NCBI RefSeq assembly: GCF_013374995.1
Contig: NZ_CP056030.1
Span: forward strand, 6,294,501-6,358,500
DNA length: 64,000 bases
DNA from: Pseudomonas eucalypticola
Lineage (GTDB): Bacteria; Pseudomonadota; Gammaproteobacteria; Pseudomonadales; Pseudomonadaceae
Direction of reading: 5' to 3'
Of this stretch, positions 31,198 through 41,500 are shown piece after piece (within the stretch, counting starts at the first letter, position 1; each line of letters starts with the position of its first letter). Both the position numbers and the translations under genes were made by a program. A model generated the notes under the pieces. It did not search any database. It saw nothing but the letters and a program-made list of their open reading frames with translations, and had not been told where the DNA came from.

Positions 31198-34095
31198 TCA
31201 AGTTCGCGAATGAACCTGTTCAAGCTGCCCGGCGTAATCATGGTCTTCCATCAACAATGCCCGGAAAGCCTCGGCCTCCAGCGGCTTGCTGATGAGGTAA
31301 CCCTGAATTTCGTCACACCCATGGGCGTTCAGAAACGAAAGCTGCGTGTGCGTTTCCACACCCTCGGCGACCACTTTCAGCTGCAGGCTGTGCGCCATGG
31401 CGATGATGGCACGGGTGATGGCCGCATCCTCACTACCTTCGGCGAGGCCGCGGATGAAGGCCTGGTCGATCTTCACGTAGTCCACTGGAAAGCGCTTCAG
31501 ATAGCTCAAGGAAGAGTAGCCGGTTCCGAAGTCGTCGATGGCCAGTTTCACGCCCAGCGCCTGCAACTGGTGGAACGTCGCGATGATGTGCTCCACGCTA
31601 TCGAGCAATTGGGTTTCGGTCAGCTCAAGCTCCAGGAAGCGCGCTTCCAGGCCCGTGTCGGTGAGCACTTGACGTACCAGGCTGACCAATTTGCCCTGGC
31701 GCAGTTGGTGCACCGACAGGTTCACCGCCACCCGGATGGGCCGCAGGCCTTGGCGCTGCCATTCACAGGCCTGCCAGCAGGCCTGGCGCAACACCCACTC
31801 ACCAATGGGCCCGATCAGCCCGCTTTCCTCGGCCAGGCCGATGAACTCGCCCGGCGGCACCATGCCCATGGTCGGGTGCCGCCAGCGCACCAGCGCTTCC
31901 GCTCCGTTCAAGCGCCCGCTTTCCAGGCACAACTTGGGCTGGTAGTACACTTCCAACTGCTGTTCGTCGATGGCCTTGCGCAACTGCTGCTCAAGCTGCA
32001 GGCGCTCCAGCGTGCTGGCCTGCAGGCTCTCGGTGTAGAACTGGAAATTGTTACCACCCAGGTGTTTGGCGTGTTGCATGGCCATGATCGCCTGGCTGAC
32101 CAACGCCGACACGTCACGGGCATTGTCAGGCAGCAAACTGATGCCTATTGAAGCGCTGACCACCAGTTCCTGCTGCTCGATGACCTGCGGTACGCGCAGT
32201 TTGGCCAGCAAGCGGCTCGTGACCCGGGCCAGGCTGGAGAGGTTGGCGTAGGCGTCGAACAGCACGGCGAACTCGTCGCCTGACAACCGCGCGATGGTGT
32301 CGGCCTCGGGCAGGGCGTTGGTGATGCGCCGGGCCATCTGCTTGAGCAACTGGTCGGCGGTCTCGTGGCCCAGGGTTTCGTTGAGCAACTTGAAGCGGTC
32401 CAGGTTGATATGCAGCAACGCCAGGCTGCGGCCGCCCTGGCGCACCCGCTGGTTGGCTTCCTGCAAACGCTCGCGGAACAGCGCGCGGTTGGCCAGGCCA
32501 GTCAGTTCATCGTAGTGGGTGAGGAAGCGCATGCGCTCTTCCGACTCGCGCCGTGATGAAAGATCGGCACAGAAAGCAATGATATGGCTTATTTTTTCCC
32601 GATGATCGCGCACCACGCTGAGCTGCAGCCATTGCGGGTAAAGCTCGCCGGCCTTGCGCGCCTCCACCAATTCGCCCTGCCAATGCCCCGTGTGCTGCAA
32701 GGCATCGTCGATCTGCCGATGATAGCGGCGAGCATCACGGCTGCAGGGCAACTCCACGATATTGCGGCCCAGGACCTCTTCGCGGCTGTAACCGGTGATT
32801 CTGATGAACGCCTGGTTCACCGACAGCACCGTGTAGTCGCTGTCGAGGATGACGATACCCTCCCCGGATGCCTCGAAAACCATGGCGGACAGGCGCTGCT
32901 GGTCCTCCTGAGACTTGGTGACGCTGATATCCCGGCGGGTGCCGAGCATGCGCAGCACCTTGCCTGCATCGGTGCGCTCCACCGCCCGCCCGCGGTCCTC
33001 GATCCAACGCCAGCGGCCATCGGTATGGCGAATGCGGTATTCGATGCGGTAGTCCTCGGTGCGGCCCTTCATGTGTTCCACCAGGGTGCGCTTGAGGTGC
33101 GGCAAGTCTTCAGGGTGCAGACGTGGCTTGAGGTGGCGCAGCATGTCGGTGACGTATTCGGGCTCCAGGCCGAACAGCTGCTTGACGTGGGTGTGGTGCA
33201 CCTCGTCCGATTGCAGGTCCCAGTCCCACAACCCCAACTCGCTAGCCTCCAGTGCCAGAGCCAGGCGTGCTTCGCTCTTGCTGAGCGCCTGGTTGGCGGC
33301 ATCCAGCTCCTGGCTACGCAATGCCACGCGGGTCTCAAGCCCCGAGTGCGCTTCACGCAGCTCGGCTTCCACGTGGCGGCGCTGCTCCACCTCCTTGGCC
33401 AGTTCCTGGTTCAGCCGTGCGCTGCCGGCCTGGGCGCGCTGCAGATGCTCGATCAGGTCCTGGTTCTGGAAACGCCGCATCAGGCTGCGCTCGATCAGGC
33501 GGTTGACCTGCCAGGCCACGACGATCAGCGCACCCAACAGAATCAGCCCCAACCAACCCCAACCGTGCTGGGCACCGGTGCCGATCACGAAAAGGAAACC
33601 AATGGGCGGCAACAGGCATGGCAGGGCAAAGCTCAGGAAGGCCGGCAGGCTCACCGCATAGGCAACGCTGGCCGACAGGGTGGCCGCGCCCAGCAAGCCA
33701 AACACCCAGGCCTGTTGCACGAAGCTATCGGTGGGCACTAGCAATATCGCCGCCCCGGCCAGCGTCAGGCCGCTGATGAAGGACCCGAACAGGAACATGC
33801 GCAACCAGATCGGTTCCGCCTGGCGGTCAGGTATCGCCGAGTCGAACGCCGCCACCTGGATGACGCGCATGGCCACCAGCGCGGTCAGCCACACCAGCCA
33901 GATGCTCACCAGCAGGTAGTGCTGCGGTTCCCACAGCAGCCAGGCGCACACCAGGCCGTTGAGCAACATCAGCAACGTGGGCAGCAACGAGCCCTGATAC
34001 AACAGGCGCGTGCGCTCCACCGCCAACTGGGCGGCATGTTTGCGGCGAATCTCCCGTTGGCCCTCCATGGAAGCGGGACCTGTGGCAAGTGTCAT
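31198..34095 (-). CDS. Membrane PAS-PAS-GGDEF-EAL protein, cyclic-di-GMP phosphodiesterase
   Basis: This 965-residue protein has about six N-terminal membrane helices (30-200), a short coiled coil (about 220-280), two PAS domains (about 285-400 with a PAC segment, and 410-530), then GGDEF and EAL domains. The diguanylate cyclase signature reads SGDEF (605-609), so the first Gly is Ser and cyclase activity is doubtful. The EAL domain looks intact: Glu733 of EAL, ELTET, DDFGTGYSSL, VKID and GVET are all present, predicting c-di-GMP hydrolysis. The start at 34095 (MTLATGPASMEG) is preferred, since upstream residues are not membrane-protein-like, though it lacks a clear ribosome site. It is divergent from uvrD. 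Confidence 0.9.
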   Translation of the reverse strand: MTLATGPASMEGQREIRRKHAAQLAVERTRLLYQGSLLPTLLMLLNGLVCAWLLWEPQHYLLVSIWLVWLTALVAMRVIQVAAFDSAIPDRQAEPIWLRMFLFGSFISGLTLAGAAILLVPTDSFVQQAWVFGLLGAATLSASVAYAVSLPAFLSFALPCLLPPIGFLFVIGTGAQHGWGWLGLILLGALIVVAWQVNRLIERSLMRRFQNQDLIEHLQRAQAGSARLNQELAKEVEQRRHVEAELREAHSGLETRVALRSQELDAANQALSKSEARLALALEASELGLWDWDLQSDEVHHTHVKQLFGLEPEYVTDMLRHLKPRLHPEDLPHLKRTLVEHMKGRTEDYRIEYRIRHTDGRWRWIEDRGRAVERTDAGKVLRMLGTRRDISVTKSQEDQQRLSAMVFEASGEGIVILDSDYTVLSVNQAFIRITGYSREEVLGRNIVELPCSRDARRYHRQIDDALQHTGHWQGELVEARKAGELYPQWLQLSVVRDHREKISHIIAFCADLSSRRESEERMRFLTHYDELTGLANRALFRERLQEANQRVRQGGRSLALLHINLDRFKLLNETLGHETADQLLKQMARRITNALPEADTIARLSGDEFAVLFDAYANLSSLARVTSRLLAKLRVPQVIEQQELVVSASIGISLLPDNARDVSALVSQAIMAMQHAKHLGGNNFQFYTESLQASTLERLQLEQQLRKAIDEQQLEVYYQPKLCLESGRLNGAEALVRWRHPTMGMVPPGEFIGLAEESGLIGPIGEWVLRQACWQACEWQRQGLRPIRVAVNLSVHQLRQGKLVSLVRQVLTDTGLEARFLELELTETQLLDSVEHIIATFHQLQALGVKLAIDDFGTGYSSLSYLKRFPVDYVKIDQAFIRGLAEGSEDAAITRAIIAMAHSLQLKVVAEGVETHTQLSFLNAHGCDEIQGYLISKPLEAEAFRALLMEDHDYAGQLEQVHSRT

Positions 34096-34255
34096 AGGCA
34101 GTATTCTTATTAATGTGGGAAGCCCGAACGTGCACCGAGCATACACAAGGCCGATGCCCGGCCAAAGCCCCGTGGCGCTGATGGTGGTCGGTCTTCTACC
34201 GACCACTCGCACGCCAAGTTTGCTCCAATCTTGTTCAGCACCCTAAAATGGGCGA

Positions 34256-36439
34256 ATGCGCGATGACCTCTCCCTTTTGCTGAATTCCCTCAACGATGCC
34301 CAACGGCAGGCCGTAGCGGCCCCCGTCGGCCGTCAGTTGGTCCTGGCCGGTGCTGGCTCCGGTAAAACCCGAGTGCTGGTGCACCGTATCGCCTGGTTGA
34401 TCCAGGTCGAACAGGCCTCCCCCCATTCGATCCTGTCGGTGACCTTCACCAACAAGGCCGCCGCCGAGATGCGCCAGCGTATCGAGCAGTTGATGGGTAT
34501 CAACCCGGCCGGCATGTGGGTAGGCACCTTCCACGGCCTGGCGCACCGCCTGCTGCGGGCCCACTGGCAGGAAGCGAACCTGAACCAGAACTTCCAGATC
34601 CTGGACAGCGACGACCAGCAACGCCTGGTCAAACGCGTGATCCGCGAGCTGGGCCTGGACGAGCAGCGTTGGCCGGCCCGCCAGGCGCAATGGTTCATCA
34701 ACGGCCAGAAGGACGAAGGCCTGCGCCCGCAACACATCCAGGCCGGTGGTGACCTGTTCCTGGGTACCATGAAGTCCATTTACGAGGCCTACGAGGCGGC
34801 CTGCGCCCGTGCCGGTGTCATCGACTTCTCCGAACTGCTGCTGCGCGCGTTGGACCTGTGGCGCGACAACAAGGGCTTGCTGGAACATTACCAGCGCCGT
34901 TTCCGCCACCTGCTGGTGGACGAGTTCCAGGACACCAACGCCGTTCAGTACGCCTGGTTGCGGATGCTGGCGCAAGGCGGCGACAGCCTGATGGTAGTCG
35001 GTGATGACGACCAGTCCATTTATGGCTGGCGTGGGGCGAAAATCGAGAATATTCACCAGTATTCGGCGGACTTCCCCGACGTCGAGACCATTCGCCTGGA
35101 GCAGAACTATCGCTCCACCGCCGGGATCCTCAAGGCTGCCAACGCCTTGATCGCCAACAATACCGGACGGCTGGGCAAGGAACTGTGGACTGACGGCGGC
35201 GATGGCGAGCCATTGAGCCTGTACGCCGCCTTCAACGAACACGACGAAGCGCGCTATGTGGTGGAAACCATCGAAGCGGCGATCAAGACCGGCATGTCGC
35301 GCAGTGACATCGCCATCCTGTACCGCTCCAACGCCCAGTCACGGGTGCTGGAAGAAGCGCTGCTGCGCGAACGTATTCCGTACCGCATCTATGGCGGCCA
35401 GCGCTTCTTCGAGCGCGCCGAAATCAAGAACGCCATGGCGTACCTGCGGGTGCTGGAAGGGCGTGGCAATGATTCGGCCCTGGAACGGATCATCAACGTG
35501 CCACCGCGCGGCATTGGCGAAAAAACCGTCGAAGCCATTCGCGACCACGCACGCCACGCGCAGATTTCCATGTGGGAATCCATGCGCCAGCTGGTGGCCA
35601 ACAAAGGCCTGACAGGCCGGGCTGGTAATGCCCTCGGCGCGTTCATGGAATTGATCGAGAACCTCGCCGCCAAGGTCATGGACATGCCGTTGCACCTGAT
35701 GACCCAGACCGTCATCGAGCAATCCGGGCTGATCACCTATCACCAGGAAGAGAAAGGTGAAAAAGGCCAGGCACGGGTAGAAAACCTTGAGGAACTGGTC
35801 AGCGCCGCGCGCAACTTCGAAACCGCCGAGGAAGACGAAGAGCTCACCCCGCTGGCCGCGTTCCTTGGGCACGCGTCGCTGGAAGCCGGCGATACCCAGG
35901 CCGACGAGCACGAAGACAGCATCCAGTTGATGACCCTGCACAGCGCCAAGGGCCTTGAGTTCCCCCACGTGTTCCTGGTGGGCATGGAAGAAGGCCTGTT
36001 CCCGCACAAGATGAGCCTGGAAGAACCTGGCCGCCTGGAAGAGGAACGCCGCCTGGCTTACGTGGGTATCACCCGCGCCATGCAGCAGCTGGTGATGACC
36101 TACGCCGAGACCCGTCGCCTGTACGGCAGCGAAACCTACAACAAGGTGTCGCGTTTCGTACGCGAGATCCCGGCCGGGCTGGTGCAGGAAGTGCGCCTGT
36201 CCAACAGCGTCAGCCGGCCCTTCGGCGGCAGCCAGAAACAGTCCACCAGCAGCCTGTTCGGCGGCGCCAGCATCCCGCAAACCGAATTCACCCTGGGCCA
36301 GCGGGTCAACCATGCGGTGTTTGGCGAAGGCGTGATCCTCAACTTCGAAGGCTCCGGCGCCCAGGCTCGGGTGCAGGTGAACTTCAGCGAGGGCAGCAAG
36401 TGGCTGATGCTGGGCTACGCCAAGCTCGAAGCGCTCTGA
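34256..36439 (+). CDS. uvrD: DNA helicase II UvrD
   Basis: This 727-residue superfamily 1A 3'-5' helicase has Walker A AGAGSGKTR (about residue 31), the DEXX box LLVDEFQDTN (about 220), GDDDQSIYGWRGA, QNYRS, and the C-terminal motifs LMTLHSAKGLEFPHVFLVG and VGITRAMQQL. It functions in nucleotide excision and mismatch repair. The tail ends in a Tudor-like segment (GQRVNHAVFGEGVILNFEG). Full length, starting MRDDLSLLLNSLND. It is transcribed divergently from the GGDEF/EAL gene. Confidence 0.96.
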   Translation: MRDDLSLLLNSLNDAQRQAVAAPVGRQLVLAGAGSGKTRVLVHRIAWLIQVEQASPHSILSVTFTNKAAAEMRQRIEQLMGINPAGMWVGTFHGLAHRLLRAHWQEANLNQNFQILDSDDQQRLVKRVIRELGLDEQRWPARQAQWFINGQKDEGLRPQHIQAGGDLFLGTMKSIYEAYEAACARAGVIDFSELLLRALDLWRDNKGLLEHYQRRFRHLLVDEFQDTNAVQYAWLRMLAQGGDSLMVVGDDDQSIYGWRGAKIENIHQYSADFPDVETIRLEQNYRSTAGILKAANALIANNTGRLGKELWTDGGDGEPLSLYAAFNEHDEARYVVETIEAAIKTGMSRSDIAILYRSNAQSRVLEEALLRERIPYRIYGGQRFFERAEIKNAMAYLRVLEGRGNDSALERIINVPPRGIGEKTVEAIRDHARHAQISMWESMRQLVANKGLTGRAGNALGAFMELIENLAAKVMDMPLHLMTQTVIEQSGLITYHQEEKGEKGQARVENLEELVSAARNFETAEEDEELTPLAAFLGHASLEAGDTQADEHEDSIQLMTLHSAKGLEFPHVFLVGMEEGLFPHKMSLEEPGRLEEERRLAYVGITRAMQQLVMTYAETRRLYGSETYNKVSRFVREIPAGLVQEVRLSNSVSRPFGGSQKQSTSSLFGGASIPQTEFTLGQRVNHAVFGEGVILNFEGSGAQARVQVNFSEGSKWLMLGYAKLEAL

Positions 36440-36476
36440 AGCGCAACGCCGCGCGCCTGGTGGTGCGCGGCGCTTG

Positions 36477-36500
36477 TGACGCGGCCAGGTCCGCCGCTAC
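36477..36500. repeat. 24-base intergenic repeat, copy 1
   Basis: TGACGCGGCCAGGTCCGC and the following CGCTAC recur with one mismatch at 41964-41987. Both copies are in short intergenic regions next to gene 3' ends. Confidence 0.6.
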
Positions 36501-36636
36501 CGCCATGGCAGGACCCTGCCTGGTATCACGCGTGATTTGTTTCGCTCGGTAAAAGCCCGAAACATTATGTCACTGGCCATGACCTGCCCATCTGTGCAAC
36601 ATGGCAGCAGTGCAATCCACACACGAGAATTTCCCT

Positions 36637-37485
36637 ATGCAACGTTTCCTCAGCATCGCGCTCGCGCTTTGCATTGGCCTGACCATGAGCATCGACGCTC
36701 ATGCCAAGCGTTTCGGCGGTGGCAAGTCGTTCGGTAATGCACCGACCCACCAGTCCGTCACCCCTTCCCCTTCCGGCGCCGCGGGCGCGGGTGCTGCCGC
36801 CGCTGCTGGCCGTGCAGCACCTGCCGCCGGTGGTGCCTCGCGCTGGCTCGGCCCATTGGCGGGTATCGCCGCTGGTGGCCTGCTGGCGTCCATGTTCATG
36901 GGCGGCGGCTTCCAGGGCCTGCAGTTCTTCGACATCCTGATCATGGCGGTCATTGCCTTCGTCATTTTCCGCTTCATCGCGGCGCGTCGACGCAAGCAGC
37001 AGGAGCACCTGGCCCCGGCCGGCGCGCCCTTCCAGCGTGAAGCCTTCGAGCAACCGGCCCAGCCCATCTTCGGCAGCTCCGGCGGCCAACCTGTACGCCC
37101 GGTCATCAATGCCCCGGCCTGGTTCAACCAGGAGAACTTCCTGGCCGCCGCGCGCAGCCACTTCGAGGCCCTGCAGCAGCACTGGGACGCCAACGAGATG
37201 GACAAGATCGCCGAGTTCGTGACCCCGCAGATGCTGCAGTTCCTGCGTCAGGAGCGCGCAAGCCTGGGTGACGGCTTCCAGTCGACCTTCATCGACAACC
37301 TGCAGGTGCAGCTCGATGGCGTGGACGACCGTGCCGACAAGACCATCGCCACCCTCACCTTCAGTGGCGTGTCGAAGAACTCGCGTTTCGACCAGGGCGA
37401 AGTGTTCAGCGAGAGCTGGAACATGGAACGTGCCCAGGGCGACAACCAGCCTTGGCTGATTGCCGGGATTCGCCAGAACGGCTGA
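36637..37485 (+). CDS. Tim44-like domain protein, exported
   Basis: This 282-residue protein has a signal peptide (MQRFLSIALALCIGLTMSIDAHA). A Gly/Ala-rich low-complexity stretch (about 25-75) and a hydrophobic helix or two (about 70-110) follow, then a C-terminal Tim44-like domain (about 140-282; WFNQENFLAAARSHFEALQQ). Proteins of this type are inner-membrane associated and of unknown role in bacteria. ATG 36637 is chosen to give the signal peptide; the frame extends up to 36601. A terminator follows the stop codon. Confidence 0.88.
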   Translation: MQRFLSIALALCIGLTMSIDAHAKRFGGGKSFGNAPTHQSVTPSPSGAAGAGAAAAAGRAAPAAGGASRWLGPLAGIAAGGLLASMFMGGGFQGLQFFDILIMAVIAFVIFRFIAARRRKQQEHLAPAGAPFQREAFEQPAQPIFGSSGGQPVRPVINAPAWFNQENFLAAARSHFEALQQHWDANEMDKIAEFVTPQMLQFLRQERASLGDGFQSTFIDNLQVQLDGVDDRADKTIATLTFSGVSKNSRFDQGEVFSESWNMERAQGDNQPWLIAGIRQNG

Positions 37486-37508
37486 TCCAGAGGTATTGCA
37501 CAGAGAGA

Positions 37509-37531
37509 CCCCGGCCCAGGCCGGGGTTTTT
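37509..37531 (+). terminator. Rho-independent terminator after the Tim44-like gene
   Basis: CCCCGGCC (37509-37516) pairs with GGCCGGGG (37519-37526); the innermost pairs open to form the loop. Five T follow (37527-37531). Confidence 0.9.
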
Positions 37532-37604
37532 CATTTTTAACATTGCGAAAATATCCAGCTAATGTATAAACCGCACCGCGCAATTCGTTGAGAGGATATA
37601 CACC

Positions 37605-38012
37605 GTGGAAGAAGTGATCGAACAACTCCGGGAAGCCAATGAACCGGTACCCGTTCCACTCGAGTTGCCCGATGAGGACCAACTGGTCGAGGTTGAGGAA
37701 CAACTGTTCATCAATATCCCGTTCGTCTTCAAGGAGTTCCTGCTGACCGTCAGCGATGTGGTCTACGGCAGCCTGGAGCCGGTGACCGTCACCGACCCGC
37801 AGTCGCACACCTATCTGCCGGAAGTGGCGGCCAACGCCTGGGATTCGGGCGTGCCCCGCGACCTGATCCCGATCTGCCAGGACGGCGAGGACTTCTATTG
37901 TGTCGAAGAAGACGGCACCGTGGTGCTGTGGTCCGGCGAAGAAGAACTGGTTACCGAAGAGAGCTGGGAATCGGTGTGGCATTGGGCACGAGACGTCTGG
38001 CTGGAAAGCTGA
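37605..38012 (+). CDS. SMI1/KNR4-family protein
   Basis: This is a 135-residue acidic protein read from GTG 37605, with AGAGGA about 9 bases upstream. The SMI1/KNR4 fold is indicated by EVEEQLFINIPFVFKEFLLT (about 28-47), SDVVYGSLEP, and DLIPICQDGEDFYCVEEDG (about 85-104). The family includes immunity proteins of toxin systems as well as housekeeping members. No toxin gene lies nearby, so immunity is not supported. It stands alone between a terminator and a convergent antiporter gene. Confidence 0.85.
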   Translation: MEEVIEQLREANEPVPVPLELPDEDQLVEVEEQLFINIPFVFKEFLLTVSDVVYGSLEPVTVTDPQSHTYLPEVAANAWDSGVPRDLIPICQDGEDFYCVEEDGTVVLWSGEEELVTEESWESVWHWARDVWLES

Positions 38013-38051
38013 AGCTTCGCAGCGCAACCCGGCAGGTGCAGGCAGGGCAGC

Positions 38052-39809
38052 TCAGTGGCTGTCCTGATTGCTCCCCAGGGTTTCCAGCAGGGCCACCTGC
38101 ATGCGCGTGTGCACGCGGATGAACCAGCGCCACAGCACCGCGGCGACCGCCGCCGCCACCAGCCCGACCAGTATCAACAATTCACTGGTGGGCAGGATGC
38201 TGGCTGACAGGGCGGCCAGCAGCAGGAAGATCACCAGCAGCGACACCAGCGGAATTACCTCAGCCACCACCTTTCGTACCCGCGCGGTATGGCGGCCCGC
38301 CATCTCCGGTTTTACGCCCATTTCCGCCAGCAGCATCGACAGCGCCTTGAGCTTGCGATACGCAGCTATCAGGAACGCCAGCGAAAGCAGCAACGCCGCC
38401 CCCCAGATCAGCGCGTTGTGCCACCTGGGGTCGCTGACCCACTGCCCCATGTAGCGCGCGATGGGACCGGCGAAATAGCCAGCGCTGAAGAAAATAGCCA
38501 TCACCAACGCCAGGTTGACGCCTACCTGCAACAAAATGCGGCGGATCATCGACGCCAACAACGCCCCCTGCCCTTGTGGCTGGATACTGCGCAACCACTC
38601 ACCATACAGCCCGAATACCCGGCCGACGCGCTGGGGCACCCAGCCCGCCAGTTTCGCCGACAACGGGTCCGCTGCCCGAATCAGGTACGGTGTGGACAAG
38701 GTGGTGAGCGCCGATACTGCCACCGCAACCGGGTAGAGAAAGTCGCTGGTGACCTGCAGGGTCATGCCCAGCGCGGCAATGATGAAAGAAAACTCGCCGA
38801 TCTGTGACAGGCCCATGCCAACCCGCAGCGAGGTACGACCATCGTTGCCGGCAATGAACGCGCCCAGCCCGCAGGACACCATCTTGCCCAGCACCACCGC
38901 CACGGTGATGACCGCGATGGGCCAGGCATAGGCAACCAGAATGGCAGGGTCGATCATCAACCCGATCGCCACAAAGAAAATGGCGCTGAACATGTCGCGA
39001 ATCGGTTCAATCAGCCGCTCTATCTTCAGCAATTGCCGCGACTCGGCCATGATCGCACCGATCAGGAACGCCCCCAGCACCATGCTGTATTCCAGCTTCA
39101 CCACCAGCAAGCAGAAACCGAAACACAAACCCAGCACCGTGATCAGCAGCATCTCGTTGCTTTCAAAGCGCGCGACATACGCCAGTACCCGCGGCACCAG
39201 CAAGATGCCCACCACCAAGGCGACGATCATGAACAACGTCAGCTTGCCAACGGTGGAAAATACCTCCCCCGAGCTGACCGAGCCGCTGACGGCGATGCCC
39301 GACAACAGCGCGATGATACCGATGCCAAGAATGTCCTCGACGATCAATACACCGAAAATCAGTTGGGCAAAACGCTGGTTTTTCATCTTCAGGTCGTTGA
39401 GTGCCTTGACGATGATGGTGGTCGAGGAGATCGCCAGGATCGCGCCCAGAAACAGCGAGTCCATCGTGCTCCAGCCGAACCACCGGCCAATCTCGTAGCC
39501 GATCCAGATCATCAGGACGATTTCCAGGAAGGCGGCGATGAACGCAGTGGCCCCTACCTTGAACAGCTTGCGCAGGCTGAATTCCAGGCCCAGGCAGAAC
39601 ATCAGGAATATCACCCCGAGTTCGGCAAGGGTCTTGATGGTGTCTTCATCGTGAATCAGGCTGAAGGGTGGGGTATGCGGGCCTATGAGGAAGCCGGCGA
39701 CGATATAGCCGAGCACCACCGGTTGGCGCAAACGGTGGAAAATCACCGTGACCACACCGGCTATCAGCATGATCACGGCCAGGTCCTGAATGAAACTGAT
39801 GGCATGCAT
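38052..39809 (-). CDS. Monovalent cation:proton antiporter, CPA2 (YbaL/KefB-like)
   Basis: This 585-residue inner-membrane protein has the CPA2 Na+/H+ exchanger domain (about 12 helices, residues 5-385; LGVIFLMFCLGLEFSLRKL near 70, AILAISSTTIIVKAL near 125). A second hydrophobic block (about 430-560) follows in place of the usual RCK/TrkA-N domain. It probably exchanges K+ or Na+ for protons. The lack of a recognisable nucleotide-binding domain distinguishes it from KefB/KefC. It is divergent from the thioesterase gene. Confidence 0.9.
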   Translation of the reverse strand: MHAISFIQDLAVIMLIAGVVTVIFHRLRQPVVLGYIVAGFLIGPHTPPFSLIHDEDTIKTLAELGVIFLMFCLGLEFSLRKLFKVGATAFIAAFLEIVLMIWIGYEIGRWFGWSTMDSLFLGAILAISSTTIIVKALNDLKMKNQRFAQLIFGVLIVEDILGIGIIALLSGIAVSGSVSSGEVFSTVGKLTLFMIVALVVGILLVPRVLAYVARFESNEMLLITVLGLCFGFCLLVVKLEYSMVLGAFLIGAIMAESRQLLKIERLIEPIRDMFSAIFFVAIGLMIDPAILVAYAWPIAVITVAVVLGKMVSCGLGAFIAGNDGRTSLRVGMGLSQIGEFSFIIAALGMTLQVTSDFLYPVAVAVSALTTLSTPYLIRAADPLSAKLAGWVPQRVGRVFGLYGEWLRSIQPQGQGALLASMIRRILLQVGVNLALVMAIFFSAGYFAGPIARYMGQWVSDPRWHNALIWGAALLLSLAFLIAAYRKLKALSMLLAEMGVKPEMAGRHTARVRKVVAEVIPLVSLLVIFLLLAALSASILPTSELLILVGLVAAAVAAVLWRWFIRVHTRMQVALLETLGSNQDSH

Positions 39810-40028
39810 GGGTCCGGCTCCTGTTCACGGTGTAACATCTCAAGGGCTGAGGTTAACACCGCGAAACAGTCGCAAAGGCCGATGCAACAAGTGGAAACAG
39901 ATCCGTCGCCAGCCAAGGCTGTGACGCACGGGCCATGGCCAACGTCCCGAAAGAGATAGGACATGCCAGCGGGCAAGCGCCAGCATAGGTGCGCCCCTCA
40001 ACTACCGCTACATAACCGTGAGTGCACT

Positions 40029-40514
40029 ATGGAACCCGGAAACGCCCAGTTGTCGATGACTGTTCTGATGACCCCGGACATGGCCAACTTTTCTGGCAAT
40101 GTGCATGGCGGCACCTTGCTCAAGTACCTCGACGAAGTGGCCTACGCCTGCGCCAGCCGTTATGCCGGCCGCTACGTGGTGACCCTGTCGGTGGACCAGG
40201 TGATATTCCGCGAACCTATTCATGTAGGTGAGCTGGTGACCTTCCTGGCGTCGGTCAACTACACCGGCAACACCTCGATGGAAGTGGGCATCAAGGTGGT
40301 CACCGAGAACATCCGTGAACGCTCCGTGCGCCACACCAATAGCTGCTTCTTCACCATGGTAGCGGTCGACGACCAGCGCAAGCCGGCCCAGGTACCCCGC
40401 CTCGAACCCCAGACCAGCGAAGACAAGCGCCGTTTCGTGCAGGCACAGCAGCGCCGCCAGATCCGTCAGGAACTGGAACAGCGCTACCGCGACATCAAGG
40501 ACGACGGTATTTAA
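40029..40514 (+). CDS. Acyl-CoA thioesterase, hotdog fold
   Basis: This 161-residue single-hotdog thioesterase of the YciA/ACOT type has the active-site stretch [22 protein letters not shown] (about 21-42), with a conserved Asp. Further segments are [18 protein letters not shown] and [10 protein letters not shown]. It hydrolyses acyl-CoA to free acid and CoA in the cytoplasm. ATG 40029 is chosen since the upstream extension is not conserved-looking. Its stop overlaps the convergent pdxY stop at a TTTAAA. Confidence 0.92.
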   Translation: MEPGNAQLSMTVLMTPDMANFSGNVHGGTLLKYLDEVAYACASRYAGRYVVTLSVDQVIFREPIHVGELVTFLASVNYTGNTSMEVGIKVVTENIRERSVRHTNSCFFTMVAVDDQRKPAQVPRLEPQTSEDKRRFVQAQQRRQIRQELEQRYRDIKDDGI

Positions 40515-41383
40515 AACGCCAGGCGCTGGGCCTCGAAACGCAGCCGCGGGTGCACGATACGGTCCTGGGCACGCACTAGCTCCAGCTCATAGCTGGCGCA
40601 AGCCTGGGTTTCCAGCAACACCTCGTGCACCGCGGCCGCCGCGAACTCGAAGGCGGCTACCTGGGTGTCGCCCAGCAGCAGGCGAGCCAGGAACAGCCCC
40701 GACGTCAGGTCGCCCACACCCACCGGTTGGCGCGGGAACGCCAGCAACGGGCGGCGCAGGTGCCAACTGCCGTCGGCGGTCACCAGCAGCATTTCAAAAT
40801 CCTGGGCGGCCTTGCCGGGGTAGGCCAGGTGCTTCACCAATACCGCCTTGGGGCCACGCGCCAGCAACGAGCGCGCCATCGCCACGCAGTCTTCCAGAGA
40901 CTCTGCGGTGCGGCCATGAAAGGTATTGAGCTCCAACTGGTTGGGGCATAGCAGGTCCGCCAGGCTGGCTGCCTCATCCAGCAGAAAGTCACTGACCTCC
41001 GCCGGCACGCTGCAGCCCTTCTCCGGGTGGCCCATGACAGGGTCACACAGGTACAGCGCATGGGGGTTGGCCGCCTTGACCCGGCGCACCACCTCAAGGA
41101 TTGCCCGCCCCTGGGCCGCGCTGCCCAGGTAGCCACTGAGCACCGCATCGCAGTTGCCCAGCTCACCAATCGTCGCAATCCCTTCCACCAACGCGGGAAT
41201 TTGCGCTGGCGCCAACACTTCTCCCGCCCACTGGCCATACTGAGTGTGGTTGGAGAACTGCACTGTGTTCAAAGGCCAGACGTTGACCCCTACCCGTTGC
41301 ATGGGGAACACGGCGGCGCCGTTACCGGCATGGCCAAACACGACGTGCGACTGAATGGCGAGCAGGTGTGGAGTACGTTTCAT
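40511..41383 (-). CDS. pdxY: Pyridoxal kinase PdxY
   Basis: This 290-residue pyridoxal kinase of the PdxK/PdxY family phosphorylates pyridoxal in the PLP salvage pathway. Visible features are [21 protein letters not shown] (about 8-28), [19 protein letters not shown] (about 115-133), and the phosphate-binding segment [18 protein letters not shown] (about 225-242), where Asp is the catalytic base. The start at 41383 gives [14 protein letters not shown] as in family members; an upstream Met at 41398 is less likely. Confidence 0.94.
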   Translation of the reverse strand: MKRTPHLLAIQSHVVFGHAGNGAAVFPMQRVGVNVWPLNTVQFSNHTQYGQWAGEVLAPAQIPALVEGIATIGELGNCDAVLSGYLGSAAQGRAILEVVRRVKAANPHALYLCDPVMGHPEKGCSVPAEVSDFLLDEAASLADLLCPNQLELNTFHGRTAESLEDCVAMARSLLARGPKAVLVKHLAYPGKAAQDFEMLLVTADGSWHLRRPLLAFPRQPVGVGDLTSGLFLARLLLGDTQVAAFEFAAAAVHEVLLETQACASYELELVRAQDRIVHPRLRFEAQRLAF

Positions 41384-41500
41384 GCAGATATCCCGCAACT
41401 GTTACTGATTTTCGAGGGGCGCAGTATGGCGCTAAATACCGTCTGTACGACAGACTGAAGTCGCAGTTAAGCTGGGCCTACTTAGTTGGAGCATTCCTCG

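Noticed and set aside
36441..36476. GC-rich hairpin after uvrD as a terminator
   Set aside because: GCCGCGC pairs with GCGCGGC, but no T-run follows on either strand, so Rho-independent termination is not supported.
37605..38012. SMI1/KNR4 protein as immunity protein of a toxin system
   Set aside because: No toxin, secretion or polymorphic-toxin gene lies nearby; neighbours are housekeeping genes.
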